Shown one piece after another: positions 1 to 5,881 of a stretch of 7,157 bases of DNA (position 1 is its first letter; each line of letters begins with the position of its first letter). Made by a program: the position numbers and the translations under genes. The notes beneath the pieces were generated by a model, which was given only the letters and a program-made list of their open reading frames with translations, was not told the origin of the DNA and did not search any database. This DNA comes from CAZXCQ01 sp964639275 (lineage in GTDB: Bacteria > Desulfobacterota > DSM-4660 > Desulfatiglandales > Desulfatiglandaceae). The stretch covers positions 1 to 7,157 of the forward strand of contig CAZXCQ010000312.1 in NCBI GenBank assembly GCA_964639275.1. The letters are read 5' to 3'.

Positions 1-136
1 CCCCTTAGGGCTATTGGGTTGGTTTCCGATACGCCATTTTGTGACGGCCGCTTGGTCATGTCATATGGGGGCATGTGGAAGAAAAAAAGACCCCCATGCC
101 ACACCACAATCGATTTATCCCCAGGTTTTTGAGAAG
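1..136. other. non-coding left edge
   Basis: No gene is supported here. The frames that cross this stretch are antisense shadows of the TSCPD gene, which ends at 137. The only structure seen is a 7-bp inverted repeat (65-71 with 91-97) around a 19-base loop. It lies about 40 bases past the TSCPD stop, but no T-run follows the stem on the minus strand, so it is not called as a terminator. Confidence 0.5.
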
Positions 137-1081
137 TTACATCACTTTCATAATCTTAAAGGAGATTCCGTCACCGTTTGCCTCCAAGAGCCCCCAAGCC
201 GGCCCGGTTGCATCCAACGCAGGCCCCAGGCTGATAAAATCGACCCCTCCTATTTGCCAGTGACCCCAGTTTCTGGACTGGCTGAAAAGGACAATTTGTG
301 CGCTAAACTGGGGCACCATCGCTTTGAGGGCAGGGAATACCGTCTCATCCTGCAAAAACCGCGTCAGGCCACATACTATGTTTATTTCCAGGGCAAAGGG
401 CTCAAAGTCGGAAAACCCGGGCAGATCCTGAATGTATCCTCCAAAAAAGGCCATCCCCTTTTTTGGACCGATCTGGAAGGATAGGACCTGGGGCAGAAGC
501 GCAAGGTGGTCCCTCTCTTCTTCTTCGAGATGGGGAAGGTCGTCTGACTCGCGTCCTTGCGCATATTGCCAGTCCAGTTCGCCCTGAATGGCCAGGACCC
601 CCTTTTTTCTTATCAGTCCGATGAGTTCCTTGTTGCGCGATGAGTTTCCTGTCAGGTTTCCCAGACAGTAGACGATCTCCACTCGCTCCTCTTGGATCGC
701 GTCCAAAAGGCGTCTTAAGATATGGCCACGGCCCTGCAGGTCACCGATCAGGGCCATGCGCTTCCTTGGCTCCGGGTCCGTGTGGATACGGAATGACCGT
801 GCTGGATTCAGGGCACCCTCCTGGACGGACAGCAAGGCCTGGGTCAACTGATCAGGACATGACGTGTCATTCCGGCACGGAATCCCCTGGATTAGCGCCA
901 ACACCTCTTTGATCGGTCTTTCTTTCAGAAGGCGACTTACAGCTTCAGCATTTCCAGGGCAGCCTCCGCCCACAAAACGGACTTCTCTGAGGACATCCTC
1001 CTGAATCTGGAAGTGGATTTCCGGGGGACACACCCCTTTTGTATGATAAATGAAGCGCAGGGTTTTATTGCTGGATTTCAC
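137..1081 (-). CDS. TSCPD-domain protein fused to a degenerate metallophosphoesterase domain
   Basis: This is a protein of about 314 residues with two parts. The N-terminal part (about residues 5-95) is a TSCPD domain of the stand-alone four-cysteine type (TIGR03905-like). It has GVC (Cys18), GGCPGN (Cys41), GIPC (Cys69) and the name-giving TSCPDQL (73-79, Cys75). The same domain ends vitamin B12-dependent ribonucleotide reductases; its stand-alone role is unknown. The C-terminal part (about 108-314) resembles YfcE-like phosphoesterases, but key metal ligands differ: GDLQG has Gln116 where D-x-H is usual, GN replaces GD (Asn142), and GELD replaces GN-x-D (Glu168). It may have lost catalysis. 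The frame is open back to an ATG at 1222, but that start would overlap the upstream selenoprotein by about 119 bases. I prefer the GTG at 1081, which has GGGGA seven bases before it and lies 22 bases after the upstream stop. The pair is probably co-transcribed. Confidence 0.85.
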   Translation of the reverse strand: MKSSNKTLRFIYHTKGVCPPEIHFQIQEDVLREVRFVGGGCPGNAEAVSRLLKERPIKEVLALIQGIPCRNDTSCPDQLTQALLSVQEGALNPARSFRIHTDPEPRKRMALIGDLQGRGHILRRLLDAIQEERVEIVYCLGNLTGNSSRNKELIGLIRKKGVLAIQGELDWQYAQGRESDDLPHLEEEERDHLALLPQVLSFQIGPKKGMAFFGGYIQDLPGFSDFEPFALEINIVCGLTRFLQDETVFPALKAMVPQFSAQIVLFSQSRNWGHWQIGGVDFISLGPALDATGPAWGLLEANGDGISFKIMKVM

Positions 1082-1103
1082 TTCTGATTCCCCGGAAGAG
1101 TCT

Positions 1104-1397
1104 TCAACCGGTTTCTGTGATGAGACCTTGGAGACAGGCCCTGAGTTCCTCTTGAGCGGGGGTCTTTTCAAATACCAGCTCCCCTTCGATAAAGATGGAC
1201 GGAACAGGCGCTGGCCGTCCAAGCGACCTGGATATCTCGTTATATCGCGTTGCCCCTTCGAGCTGTTTGGTGATGACCTTTTCTACATGGAGGGCGTCAC
1301 CAAAGTCAGGTGCCACCGAATCGACCACCCGGGCCATATATACGCAGGGAATTCAGTGTTCTCCTTCATGGAGGAGGATTAAATGAATCGGTCTCAT
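1104..1397 (-). CDS. thioredoxin-like selenoprotein with UxxC motif (TGA-encoded Sec15)
   Basis: This is a 97-residue thioredoxin/glutaredoxin-like protein whose active site appears to be U-I-P-C (Sec15, Cys18). An ordinary start at 1337 (Met21) gives 77 residues ending in a typical thioredoxin-like half (VPSIFIEGELVF, with Pro before Ser as in the cis-Pro loop) but no redox motif, no ribosome binding site and no first beta strand. Reading the same frame upstream passes TGC (Cys), then TGA at 1355-1353. It continues to ATG 1397 with no other stop and yields a good beta-strand start (MRPIHLILLHEGEH). AGGGAG (1410-1405) lies seven bases before that ATG. A SECIS-like hairpin follows the TGA. Seen: the open frame, TGA, CxxC-type spacing, ribosome binding site and hairpin. 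Known: thioredoxin-like proteins often carry Sec in place of the first Cys in anaerobic Deltaproteobacteria. Inferred: Sec insertion and a thiol-disulfide role, possibly acting on the four-Cys TSCPD protein encoded next. A frameshift or pseudogene is less likely because frame and motif agree exactly. Confidence 0.85.
1320..1355 (-). promoter_or_regulatory. candidate bacterial SECIS element with its UGA codon
   Basis: The UGA is 1355-1353. Downstream, GGCC (1335-1332) pairs with GGUC (1326-1323) around the five-base loop CGGGU (1331-1327). Two further pairs (A1337-U1320 and U1336-A1321) form if G1322 is bulged. The loop begins 21 bases after the UGA and has G at its second position, followed by two more G. 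This fits the usual bacterial pattern of an apical loop roughly 16-37 bases after the UGA with a G among the first two loop bases. The pairing was worked out by eye, with one G-U pair and a short stem, so the structure is plausible rather than proven. It would recruit SelB with Sec-tRNA. Confidence 0.5.
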
Positions 1398-1404
1398 TTT
1401 TTGT

Positions 1405-1410
1405 CTCCCT
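1405..1410 (-). promoter_or_regulatory. ribosome binding site that fixes the selenoprotein start
   Basis: AGGGAG on the minus strand lies seven bases before the ATG at 1397. The alternative start at 1337 has no such site. This supports translation beginning upstream of the in-frame UGA. Confidence 0.7.
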
Positions 1411-1474
1411 CAGAAAGGTGAAATGTCATGATTTTTTGCTCAATTACTGGATTCTTAGGGGATTTCTCGGTGGT

Positions 1475-1502
1475 TGAAAATCGTCCAAAAGACGATTTTT
1501 TC
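1475..1502 (-). terminator. hairpin between the YkgJ unit and the selenoprotein unit
   Basis: A perfect 9-bp inverted repeat (1477-1485 with 1491-1499, arms AAAATCGTC and GACGATTTT) flanks a five-base loop. It lies about 100 bases past the YkgJ stop. The stem is AT-rich and its own ends supply A-runs and T-runs, so it could act in either direction, though the T-tract is short and the GC core small. In the remaining 199-base gap (1398-1596) I found no promoter with good -35 and -10 boxes, although the selenoprotein presumably needs one if this hairpin terminates. Confidence 0.45.
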
Positions 1503-1596
1503 AAACAAAACAGACGATAATATTATGGCGGGAGGTGCAACCGAAGATGACCCGAAGACGAGACGTGAAAATATGAAGTCATTTCCGCGAAAGCCC

Positions 1597-2343
1597 TTAA
1601 CAGCGCAGTGCAAAAGGGGATATCTCAGAGAGGGCCCCTTGAAGGTGCGTCCCCGCACCGGTCTCTACAATCTCTTTGATAACTGCAAATTTCAGAAGGA
1701 ATGCCTTTTTCATGCCCACCGCCAGTGAGGTCACGAGAAGGCTGAAGTCAGAGTGATATTCCTTCTCAAATCGGGCCTGCAAATCGCCCAGGGGTTCTCC
1801 GAGGGCATACACCTGTCTCAACAGGTCCATGATTTTCTTGTCTGCAACGTGTTTGCTCGGCTCGATCTCAACCTCACGGCAATAGTCTATCTCAAATTCA
1901 ACCACACGGGCTGGAAGCTCAACACCGAAACGCCTCCACATCTGCCTCAGGGCCTTTTTCCTGTGACGGTTCTCTGCGGTCCGGCTTCTGCCCATTTTCT
2001 GGCTCCACAGGCCATAGGCGCGGCATCCGAATGCTCGGTATCGGTAAATCGTGCAGAGACCATCATTTATAAATGGGCATCCCGCGAGTCGAGCCGGATT
2101 GGTGAGGAAGAATTCCACGAATCTCCGAACCAGGCGGGTCAACTCGGGATCGGGCATTGTATTCACCCTGTAGATCCATTGAAGGCCCTCAAGCGCGGTT
2201 ATTTCAGGCAAGAACATACAGCAGATTCCCGGTTGCTCACATGCGCATCGCGTTTCAGGCAACTGGGCATAGTGATCTTGCAAACGGCCGAACAGCCGTT
2301 TCGCAGTAGGCATCGCCGATCTTAAATCCTTTAGGGTGATCAT
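1597..2343 (-). CDS. YkgJ-family cysteine-cluster protein (putative Zn/Fe-binding)
   Basis: This 248-residue protein matches the YkgJ/CxxCxxCC family, thought to chelate zinc or iron; no reaction is established. The family signature is clear: CAC (Cys33, 35), GICC (Cys41, 42) followed by FLPEITALE, then GCPFINDGLCTIYRYRAFGCRAYG (Cys89, 97, 107). The last 130 residues are longer than the minimal domain and rich in charged helix; no membrane segment or signal peptide is seen. The start at 2343 has only a weak purine stretch before it. A Met at residue 11 is an alternative but has no better site. It lies 68 bases after the 121-residue gene and is the last member of that unit before the hairpin at 1477-1499. 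Confidence 0.85.
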   Translation of the reverse strand: MITLKDLRSAMPTAKRLFGRLQDHYAQLPETRCACEQPGICCMFLPEITALEGLQWIYRVNTMPDPELTRLVRRFVEFFLTNPARLAGCPFINDGLCTIYRYRAFGCRAYGLWSQKMGRSRTAENRHRKKALRQMWRRFGVELPARVVEFEIDYCREVEIEPSKHVADKKIMDLLRQVYALGEPLGDLQARFEKEYHSDFSLLVTSLAVGMKKAFLLKFAVIKEIVETGAGTHLQGALSEISPFALRC

Positions 2344-2411
2344 TTGACTTTCGGCGGTTCAAATAAATACCAAAGGACCGTTTTTGTTGAGGAGAGCCTG
2401 AGTCCCCCAAC

Positions 2412-2777
2412 TCAATGCACTAAACCCGAGGTGATCATTTCCTCCTGCAACATCTTCTTGAGGCGTCTTTTCCACACCCCATAGAGGTCTTCAAGGGCCT
2501 TATCACAATCCACATGCCTGCCCACACACTTCAATTGGCCCAGACAATAACCCAATTCGAGGGAGAGCATGATGCTGACCGGTATCGCCAGTTCCTGTCC
2601 GATCTCCACAGCAAAACGGCCCTGTTCAACCTCTTGAAGATATGCCCGCTTATCAAAGTGTGGACCCAACAGGTGAAAGATCCTCTCTACGATGGCATTC
2701 AACATGATTACATAAAAATTCTTTTGATCCACGTCGATCGTGACCTTGTCATCCAGAAGTGTAATTGTTGAATTCAT
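2412..2777 (-). CDS. hypothetical protein, 121 residues
   Basis: I do not recognise this family. It is a 121-residue, probably soluble and mainly helical protein. Its N-terminus reads like a short beta hairpin (ITLLDDKVTIDVD), followed by amphipathic helices and a Cys-containing stretch GYCLGQLKCVGRHVDC (Cys at about 78, 84 and 91) that could hold a metal or a disulfide, although no known motif fits. The C-terminus is Lys/Arg-rich, then acidic. GAGTGA a few bases before the ATG can serve as ribosome binding site. It lies between the Rossmann/Cys protein (34 bases upstream) and the YkgJ gene (68 bases downstream), all co-directional, so co-transcription is likely. The whole frame shows ordinary coding composition. 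Confidence 0.75.
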   Translation of the reverse strand: MNSTITLLDDKVTIDVDQKNFYVIMLNAIVERIFHLLGPHFDKRAYLQEVEQGRFAVEIGQELAIPVSIMLSLELGYCLGQLKCVGRHVDCDKALEDLYGVWKRRLKKMLQEEMITSGLVH

Positions 2778-2811
2778 GACTTCACTCGAAAAAACGGTCG
2801 CCTCTATACCC

Positions 2812-3456
2812 CTAGACCCGTTCCAGACCGGTGATCACCCCGTGGCAGCGGCAGGCCGTGCTCACCAGGAGATGGCCTGTGGCCTTTTCCACTTGATCCA
2901 TCAATGAGAAAAGCTGGTGGGGGCGATATCCGCCGATGCCGGGTCCCAGCTGGTGGCTCCGAATCACCAGTGGCCGGTAGGAAGAAACCCGTATATCTCC
3001 AAGGATCTCAAACATGTTCTGTTTTCTCTTTTTTCCTGTAGCCGTACAAATATCACGCGGTTCTGCGCAATCATCGGGGCATCTGAAATCGGCGTGGCTC
3101 ACATAGATATTCGCGTCAGGTCCGCGGATAGGGTTTGGGACGAACGGCTCAATTTCATAAGACAGGGGGAGGCGCCGGAGCCGTTCAGGGCCCAGGCGGG
3201 CCAGAATCCACTCAGCAGCCAGGTGTATGGGCAACGCCGGAATGATCCAGTCCGGTGTATCTTGGTCAATAAGGTTTTCTTTGAGAAAGCTTACCCCATC
3301 AGCCTGTTCAACCGTAGAATTTGAGCCTTTGCACCTCAAGAGATTCTCTTCCACGGGATCTATCAAGACAAAGTGTCTGTTCTTCAGGCTCTCGGATAGT
3401 CTCTTAAAGGCGAGAAAACCGAACTGACCCACTCCTATGATCCATATCTCTTTCAT
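2812..3456 (-). CDS. Rossmann-fold protein with two C-terminal Cys clusters, function unknown
   Basis: This is a 214-residue protein. It starts with a beta strand and GVGQFG (8-13), a dinucleotide-binding glycine loop, with Asp33 at the end of the second strand (VLIDPVEE). This is the arrangement of NAD-binding folds such as the TrkA-N type. The second half is unusual: CPDDC then C (Cys126, 130, 137; spacing C-x3-C-x6-C), and near the C-terminus CRCH (Cys202, Cys204, His205). Together these could ligate zinc or an iron-sulfur cluster. No catalytic motif of a named enzyme was seen. The ribosome binding site is AGGGCGAG just before the ATG. It is the first gene of a unit that continues with the 121-residue and YkgJ genes, which hints at a redox or metal role for the unit; that is inference. 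No good promoter was found upstream. Confidence 0.8.
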   Translation of the reverse strand: MKEIWIIGVGQFGFLAFKRLSESLKNRHFVLIDPVEENLLRCKGSNSTVEQADGVSFLKENLIDQDTPDWIIPALPIHLAAEWILARLGPERLRRLPLSYEIEPFVPNPIRGPDANIYVSHADFRCPDDCAEPRDICTATGKKRKQNMFEILGDIRVSSYRPLVIRSHQLGPGIGGYRPHQLFSLMDQVEKATGHLLVSTACRCHGVITGLERV

Positions 3457-3555
3457 GACTCGCCCTGGTGAAACCCCGTGGAGGCGGTATCTCTTCAGCC
3501 TTTTGTTTTTCTCACTTGAAATTCCTGTGATTCGTGATAAGTATCTGAAACGATG

Positions 3556-3706
3556 CTACTCAATAGCCCCTGGGATCAACTTCTCAAAGACCCGGGGGGG
3601 GTGAATGGATTCAGGCACATCTTTCCCCCTGTTTTTTGAGATATTGCTCCTGGATGATGGACATGTAGCCCTCCAGCACCGGGGCGTGGATTCCTGTTTC
3701 TGTCAT
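3556..3706 (-). pseudogene. small frame broken by a one-base frameshift
   Basis: From ATG 3706 a frame reads MTETGIHAPVLEGYMS and on to QGERCA, then hits TGA (3613-3611). The next frame over continues immediately as PESIHPPRVFEKLIPGAIE and stops at TAG 3558-3556. Removing one G just before the TGA joins both into about 50 residues with protein-like composition throughout. A run of eight C follows directly, a place where sequencing or replication slips. I do not recognise the family. There is no Shine-Dalgarno at 3706, and the start lies only 43 bases from the divergent plus-strand gene, so it may be a relic, an assembly error or chance. The rest of the gap to the Rossmann gene (3457-3555) holds nothing I can identify. 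Confidence 0.35.
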
Positions 3707-3749
3707 ACGAATTGGGATTGATAGATCTTTTTGGGAAGGTGTCTTGTTG

Positions 3750-3941
3750 ATGGATGAAAAAAGTGCTGAATGCTCGGCGAGGGAGTACATCAACACCTAC
3801 TGCCCTTGCCCCAAGGTTGATTGTGAAAGACATGGCCTTTGCTGTCAATGTATCACGGCCCATAAGGATCGACTGGAAGCCCAGTTTATAAAACGGTTTC
3901 CATACTGCCTGAGGGAGCTTGTCAAAGAAGGGATAGGTTGA
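3750..3941 (+). CDS. small Cys-rich DUF6485-like protein
   Basis: This is the only plus-strand gene I support. It has 63 residues with a dense Cys/His pattern: CPCPKVDC then RHGLCCQC, followed by a His and a late PYC (Cys18, 20, 25, 31, 32, 34, 53; His28, 38). This resembles the small DUF6485 family (CxC, C-x-RHG-x-C, C-x3-H, P-x-C), presumed to bind zinc or iron; its function is unknown. The frame is open from a TTG at 3744, but the ATG at 3750 is better spaced from the GGGAAGG site at 3732-3738. It converges with cobO, 41 bases beyond its stop. The longer antisense frame across the same bases lacks any recognisable motif and is a shadow. Confidence 0.7.
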   Translation: MDEKSAECSAREYINTYCPCPKVDCERHGLCCQCITAHKDRLEAQFIKRFPYCLRELVKEGIG

Positions 3942-3982
3942 GGGCCTGATCCGTATGATACTTCTGGCAGTAATCTTGTCAG

Positions 3983-4519
3983 TCAAAACTCGATCCCTTT
4001 TTGTGCTTTGACCCCCTGATTGTAGGGATGTCTTGTTTCCATCATTTCGGTGACAAGGTCTGCAATGTCAATGATCTCCTTCCTCGCCTTTCGTCCGGTC
4101 AGGACCAGATGGAGATTAGAGGGCCTGTTCCGGATGACCTCCATCACCTCTTCAACATCAAGCAATCCAAAATAGACGGCCAGATTAATTTCATCCAGGA
4201 TAATCATGTCATATGTCCGGCTGTCCATGGCCCGCTGAAAGGCCTTGAGACCCAGGTAGGCCTTATGGATGTCCATCGGTTCACAAGTCCTTGTCCTGAA
4301 AAACACCCGCCTGCCAAACTGCTTGATGGTGATCGGAAGATTGGTTCTCTCCAGTGCCCTTATTTCACCGGTGTTTACCCTCATTTTCATGAACTGCAAG
4401 ATAAGCACACGAAGCCCGTGTCCTGCCGCCCGCAGGGCAACTCCAAGGGCAGCCGTGGTCTTTCCCTTGCCGTTTCCCGTAAAGACAAGTATCAGTCCCT
4501 TATCCGTATCACTTGCCAT
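3983..4519 (-). CDS. cobO: cob(I)alamin adenosyltransferase (CobO/BtuR type)
   Basis: This 178-residue enzyme transfers the adenosyl group of ATP to cob(I)alamin or a cobyrinic acid diamide to give the coenzyme form, in the cytoplasm. Family features are complete: the P-loop GNGKGKTT (15-22), AAGHG and LQFMK at the second strand, IILDEINLAVYFGLLD in the middle, LVLTGR, and the C-terminal HPYNQGVKAQKGIEF that closes the CobA/BtuR family. The length is typical. The ATG at 4519 has only a weak purine site but matches the family N-terminus. No other cobalamin synthesis gene is in the window, so it probably serves corrinoid salvage or B12 enzymes encoded elsewhere. A promoter at 4637-4664 gives it its own transcript; no B12-riboswitch box was recognised in the leader. 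Confidence 0.95.
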   Translation of the reverse strand: MASDTDKGLILVFTGNGKGKTTAALGVALRAAGHGLRVLILQFMKMRVNTGEIRALERTNLPITIKQFGRRVFFRTRTCEPMDIHKAYLGLKAFQRAMDSRTYDMIILDEINLAVYFGLLDVEEVMEVIRNRPSNLHLVLTGRKARKEIIDIADLVTEMMETRHPYNQGVKAQKGIEF

Positions 4520-4636
4520 AGTCGTAACACTTTAGCCTTTTGAAAGTCAGGGAAGTGTCAATTTTGAAAAGGGCAAAATTCATACCCATAGTCTTAGGTG
4601 CCCCAGCGAGTATTGCCCCGATTCTAAACCGTTCCC

Positions 4637-4664
4637 ATTATAATATAAGGGAGGATGGTGGCAA
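4637..4664 (-). promoter_or_regulatory. sigma70-type promoter for cobO
   Basis: On the minus strand TTGCCA (4664-4659; five of six consensus bases) is followed after 16 bases by a perfect TATAAT (4642-4637). Transcription would begin near 4630, leaving a leader of about 110 bases before the cobO ATG. In the leader, ATTTTG and CAAAAT can form a small hairpin around CCCTTTT, and ACACTT can pair with the AAGTGT that sits just before the start codon. A 26-codon frame (4589 to 4509) overlaps the cobO start but lacks a ribosome binding site. Confidence 0.6.
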
Positions 4665-4696
4665 GATGTTAATGACGTTTCTTACGGAGAGGTTGA

Positions 4697-5563
4697 TTAT
4701 AGATCCAAAGCCGATTCCGGATCGTTTCTTCCAGGTGCGCAATTACAGATCACAACCCCTGTTCTGGCTGACATTAGTGGTGCGATAACGAACCGGAAGC
4801 ATGCGGCAGCAGCCGCGCCTCCCAGCAAAGGCGCGACGATGTAAGCAAAAAGATACCCGCCTTTTGGCCCGGGGATGGCCACTGGGCCCCAGCCGGCAAA
4901 ATAGGCGATAATCCGGGGTCCAAAGTCACGGGCTGGATTTATCCCCATCTGTGTCAAAGGGGCAAAAATCGCAATGAGGGCTGAGACGGTTCCCCCGATA
5001 AAAATGGGAGATGATCCGTCACTTGGTCGTCCCACATTACATCCTTCGGTGAGCAGGAAGATCATGACGACCAGGATAAAGGCGCCGATCCCTTCCACAA
5101 GCATGGCCACCCCAAGCGATACTTCGAACCATGGCGCTGGCACCGCAGGGTTGGGGAAATACTCCCCAAAAAGCATAGCGGTCTTCACGGATTCAGGGCT
5201 TCCCCGAACGATTCCGTTGACCGCCTCGTATCCGGTGATCTGGGAATGAAAGAGGACTAGGACGGTAGCTCCGGCAGCCATAGCCCCGAGCAGTTGACAG
5301 GCCCAGTAGGCCATGAGCAGTTGAGGACGCATTCTGCCCGCAAGAACCATACCCAGGGAAACGGCCGGGTTCAGGTGGGCGCAGGACATGTGCCGGGTTG
5401 CATAGATGGCAAGGGTTACGCCAAGTCCCCAGACAGCCGCTACCTGGAAGTTGCCCACCAGGGCACCGAAAAGAACGGCAACTGCCACCGCAGATGTTCC
5501 GAATAACACCAGCAGGAAGGTGCCCAAAAACTCACCAAAATAGGCGGCTACATGCTCTTTCAT
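4697..5563 (-). CDS. aquaglyceroporin (MIP family, GlpF-like)
   Basis: This is an inner-membrane channel of about 288 residues for glycerol-like solutes or undissociated metalloid acids. Both half-helix motifs are present: HLNPAV (NPA 65-67) and INPARDFGPR (NPA 209-211). The Asp after NPAR and the WGLGVTLAIY segment (Trp45) are hallmarks of the GlpF branch rather than of water-only aquaporins. Six hydrophobic segments can be traced. Where GlpF has Phe before its second NPA, this protein appears to have Met206, so the pore filter may be wider. The polar tail contains CNC. The ATG at 5563 has GGAG four bases before it; a GTG at 5584 overlapping the previous stop (GTGA) would add seven residues. 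It lies 17 bases from the thioredoxin-like gene. There are no glycerol kinase or dehydrogenase genes nearby, and no ars genes either. Confidence 0.9.
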   Translation of the reverse strand: MKEHVAAYFGEFLGTFLLVLFGTSAVAVAVLFGALVGNFQVAAVWGLGVTLAIYATRHMSCAHLNPAVSLGMVLAGRMRPQLLMAYWACQLLGAMAAGATVLVLFHSQITGYEAVNGIVRGSPESVKTAMLFGEYFPNPAVPAPWFEVSLGVAMLVEGIGAFILVVMIFLLTEGCNVGRPSDGSSPIFIGGTVSALIAIFAPLTQMGINPARDFGPRIIAYFAGWGPVAIPGPKGGYLFAYIVAPLLGGAAAAACFRFVIAPLMSARTGVVICNCAPGRNDPESALDL

Positions 5564-5580
5564 ATCTCTCCAGGTTGCGA

Positions 5581-5826
5581 TCACCCCTTAAGGAGGCCAG
5601 CAATCCTTTCCGCGCTGAACACCTTTCCTTGGGCTACCAGCACACCCTCTATAGCGAGGGCAGGGCTGAGCGGCAGACCATACTTTTTTCGTACTTCTTC
5701 TGAAAGGACCCACAGCTTTATGACCTCAGCCTCCACTCCGGCCTCTACCGCTGCCTTCTTTGCGTTTTCCAGGAGTTCTGAGCACTTTTTACACGGCGGC
5801 TCCAGGCCGATGACCTCTATACGCAT
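5581..5826 (-). CDS. small thioredoxin-like protein (CKKC, redox-active disulfide protein 2 type)
   Basis: This is an 81-residue thioredoxin fold of the minimal MTH895/TM0996 type. It opens with MRIEVIGLEPPCKKC, placing the redox pair at Cys12 and Cys15. Then come a helix rich in Ala/Glu, VIKLWVLSEEVRKKYGLPLSPALAIEGVLVAQGKVFS with the expected Pro-bearing loop before the last strands, and a final helix. Such proteins carry out thiol-disulfide exchange in the cytoplasm and in many anaerobes sit beside membrane permeases. The start at 5826 is chosen because GGGAGA lies six bases before it; an in-frame ATG at 5859 would add 11 residues that lie outside the fold. It lies 55 bases after the GTPase and just before the aquaglyceroporin, probably in one transcript. 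Confidence 0.87.
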   Translation of the reverse strand: MRIEVIGLEPPCKKCSELLENAKKAAVEAGVEAEVIKLWVLSEEVRKKYGLPLSPALAIEGVLVAQGKVFSAERIAGLLKG

Positions 5827-5881
5827 CAACGATCTCCCTTTCTTTCTTGTAGAAATCAAGAAGTCTATTTCTTAACAAGAC

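Noticed and set aside
65..97. 7-bp inverted repeat downstream of the TSCPD gene as a terminator
   Set aside because: The loop is 19 bases long and holds the T-run itself; no T-tract follows the stem on the transcribed strand.
1753..2325. 190-residue plus-strand frame
   Set aside because: It is antisense to the YkgJ gene and has no domain-like pattern.
2334..2442. repeated GGTGATCATTT at 2335 and 2431 as an operator pair
   Set aside because: Only two short copies, each explained by coding or stop/start context of the flanking genes; no symmetry or spacing argues for a binding site.
3576..3986. 136-residue minus-strand frame
   Set aside because: It is mostly antisense to the Cys-rich plus-strand gene, has no recognisable motif and a biased composition; it is a shadow frame.
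4001..4543. 180-residue plus-strand frame
   Set aside because: It lies exactly opposite cobO, whose family match is unambiguous; the plus-strand product has no motifs.
4540..4696. cobalamin riboswitch upstream of cobO
   Set aside because: No B12-box-like sequence was recognised, and the 110-base leader is short for that class.
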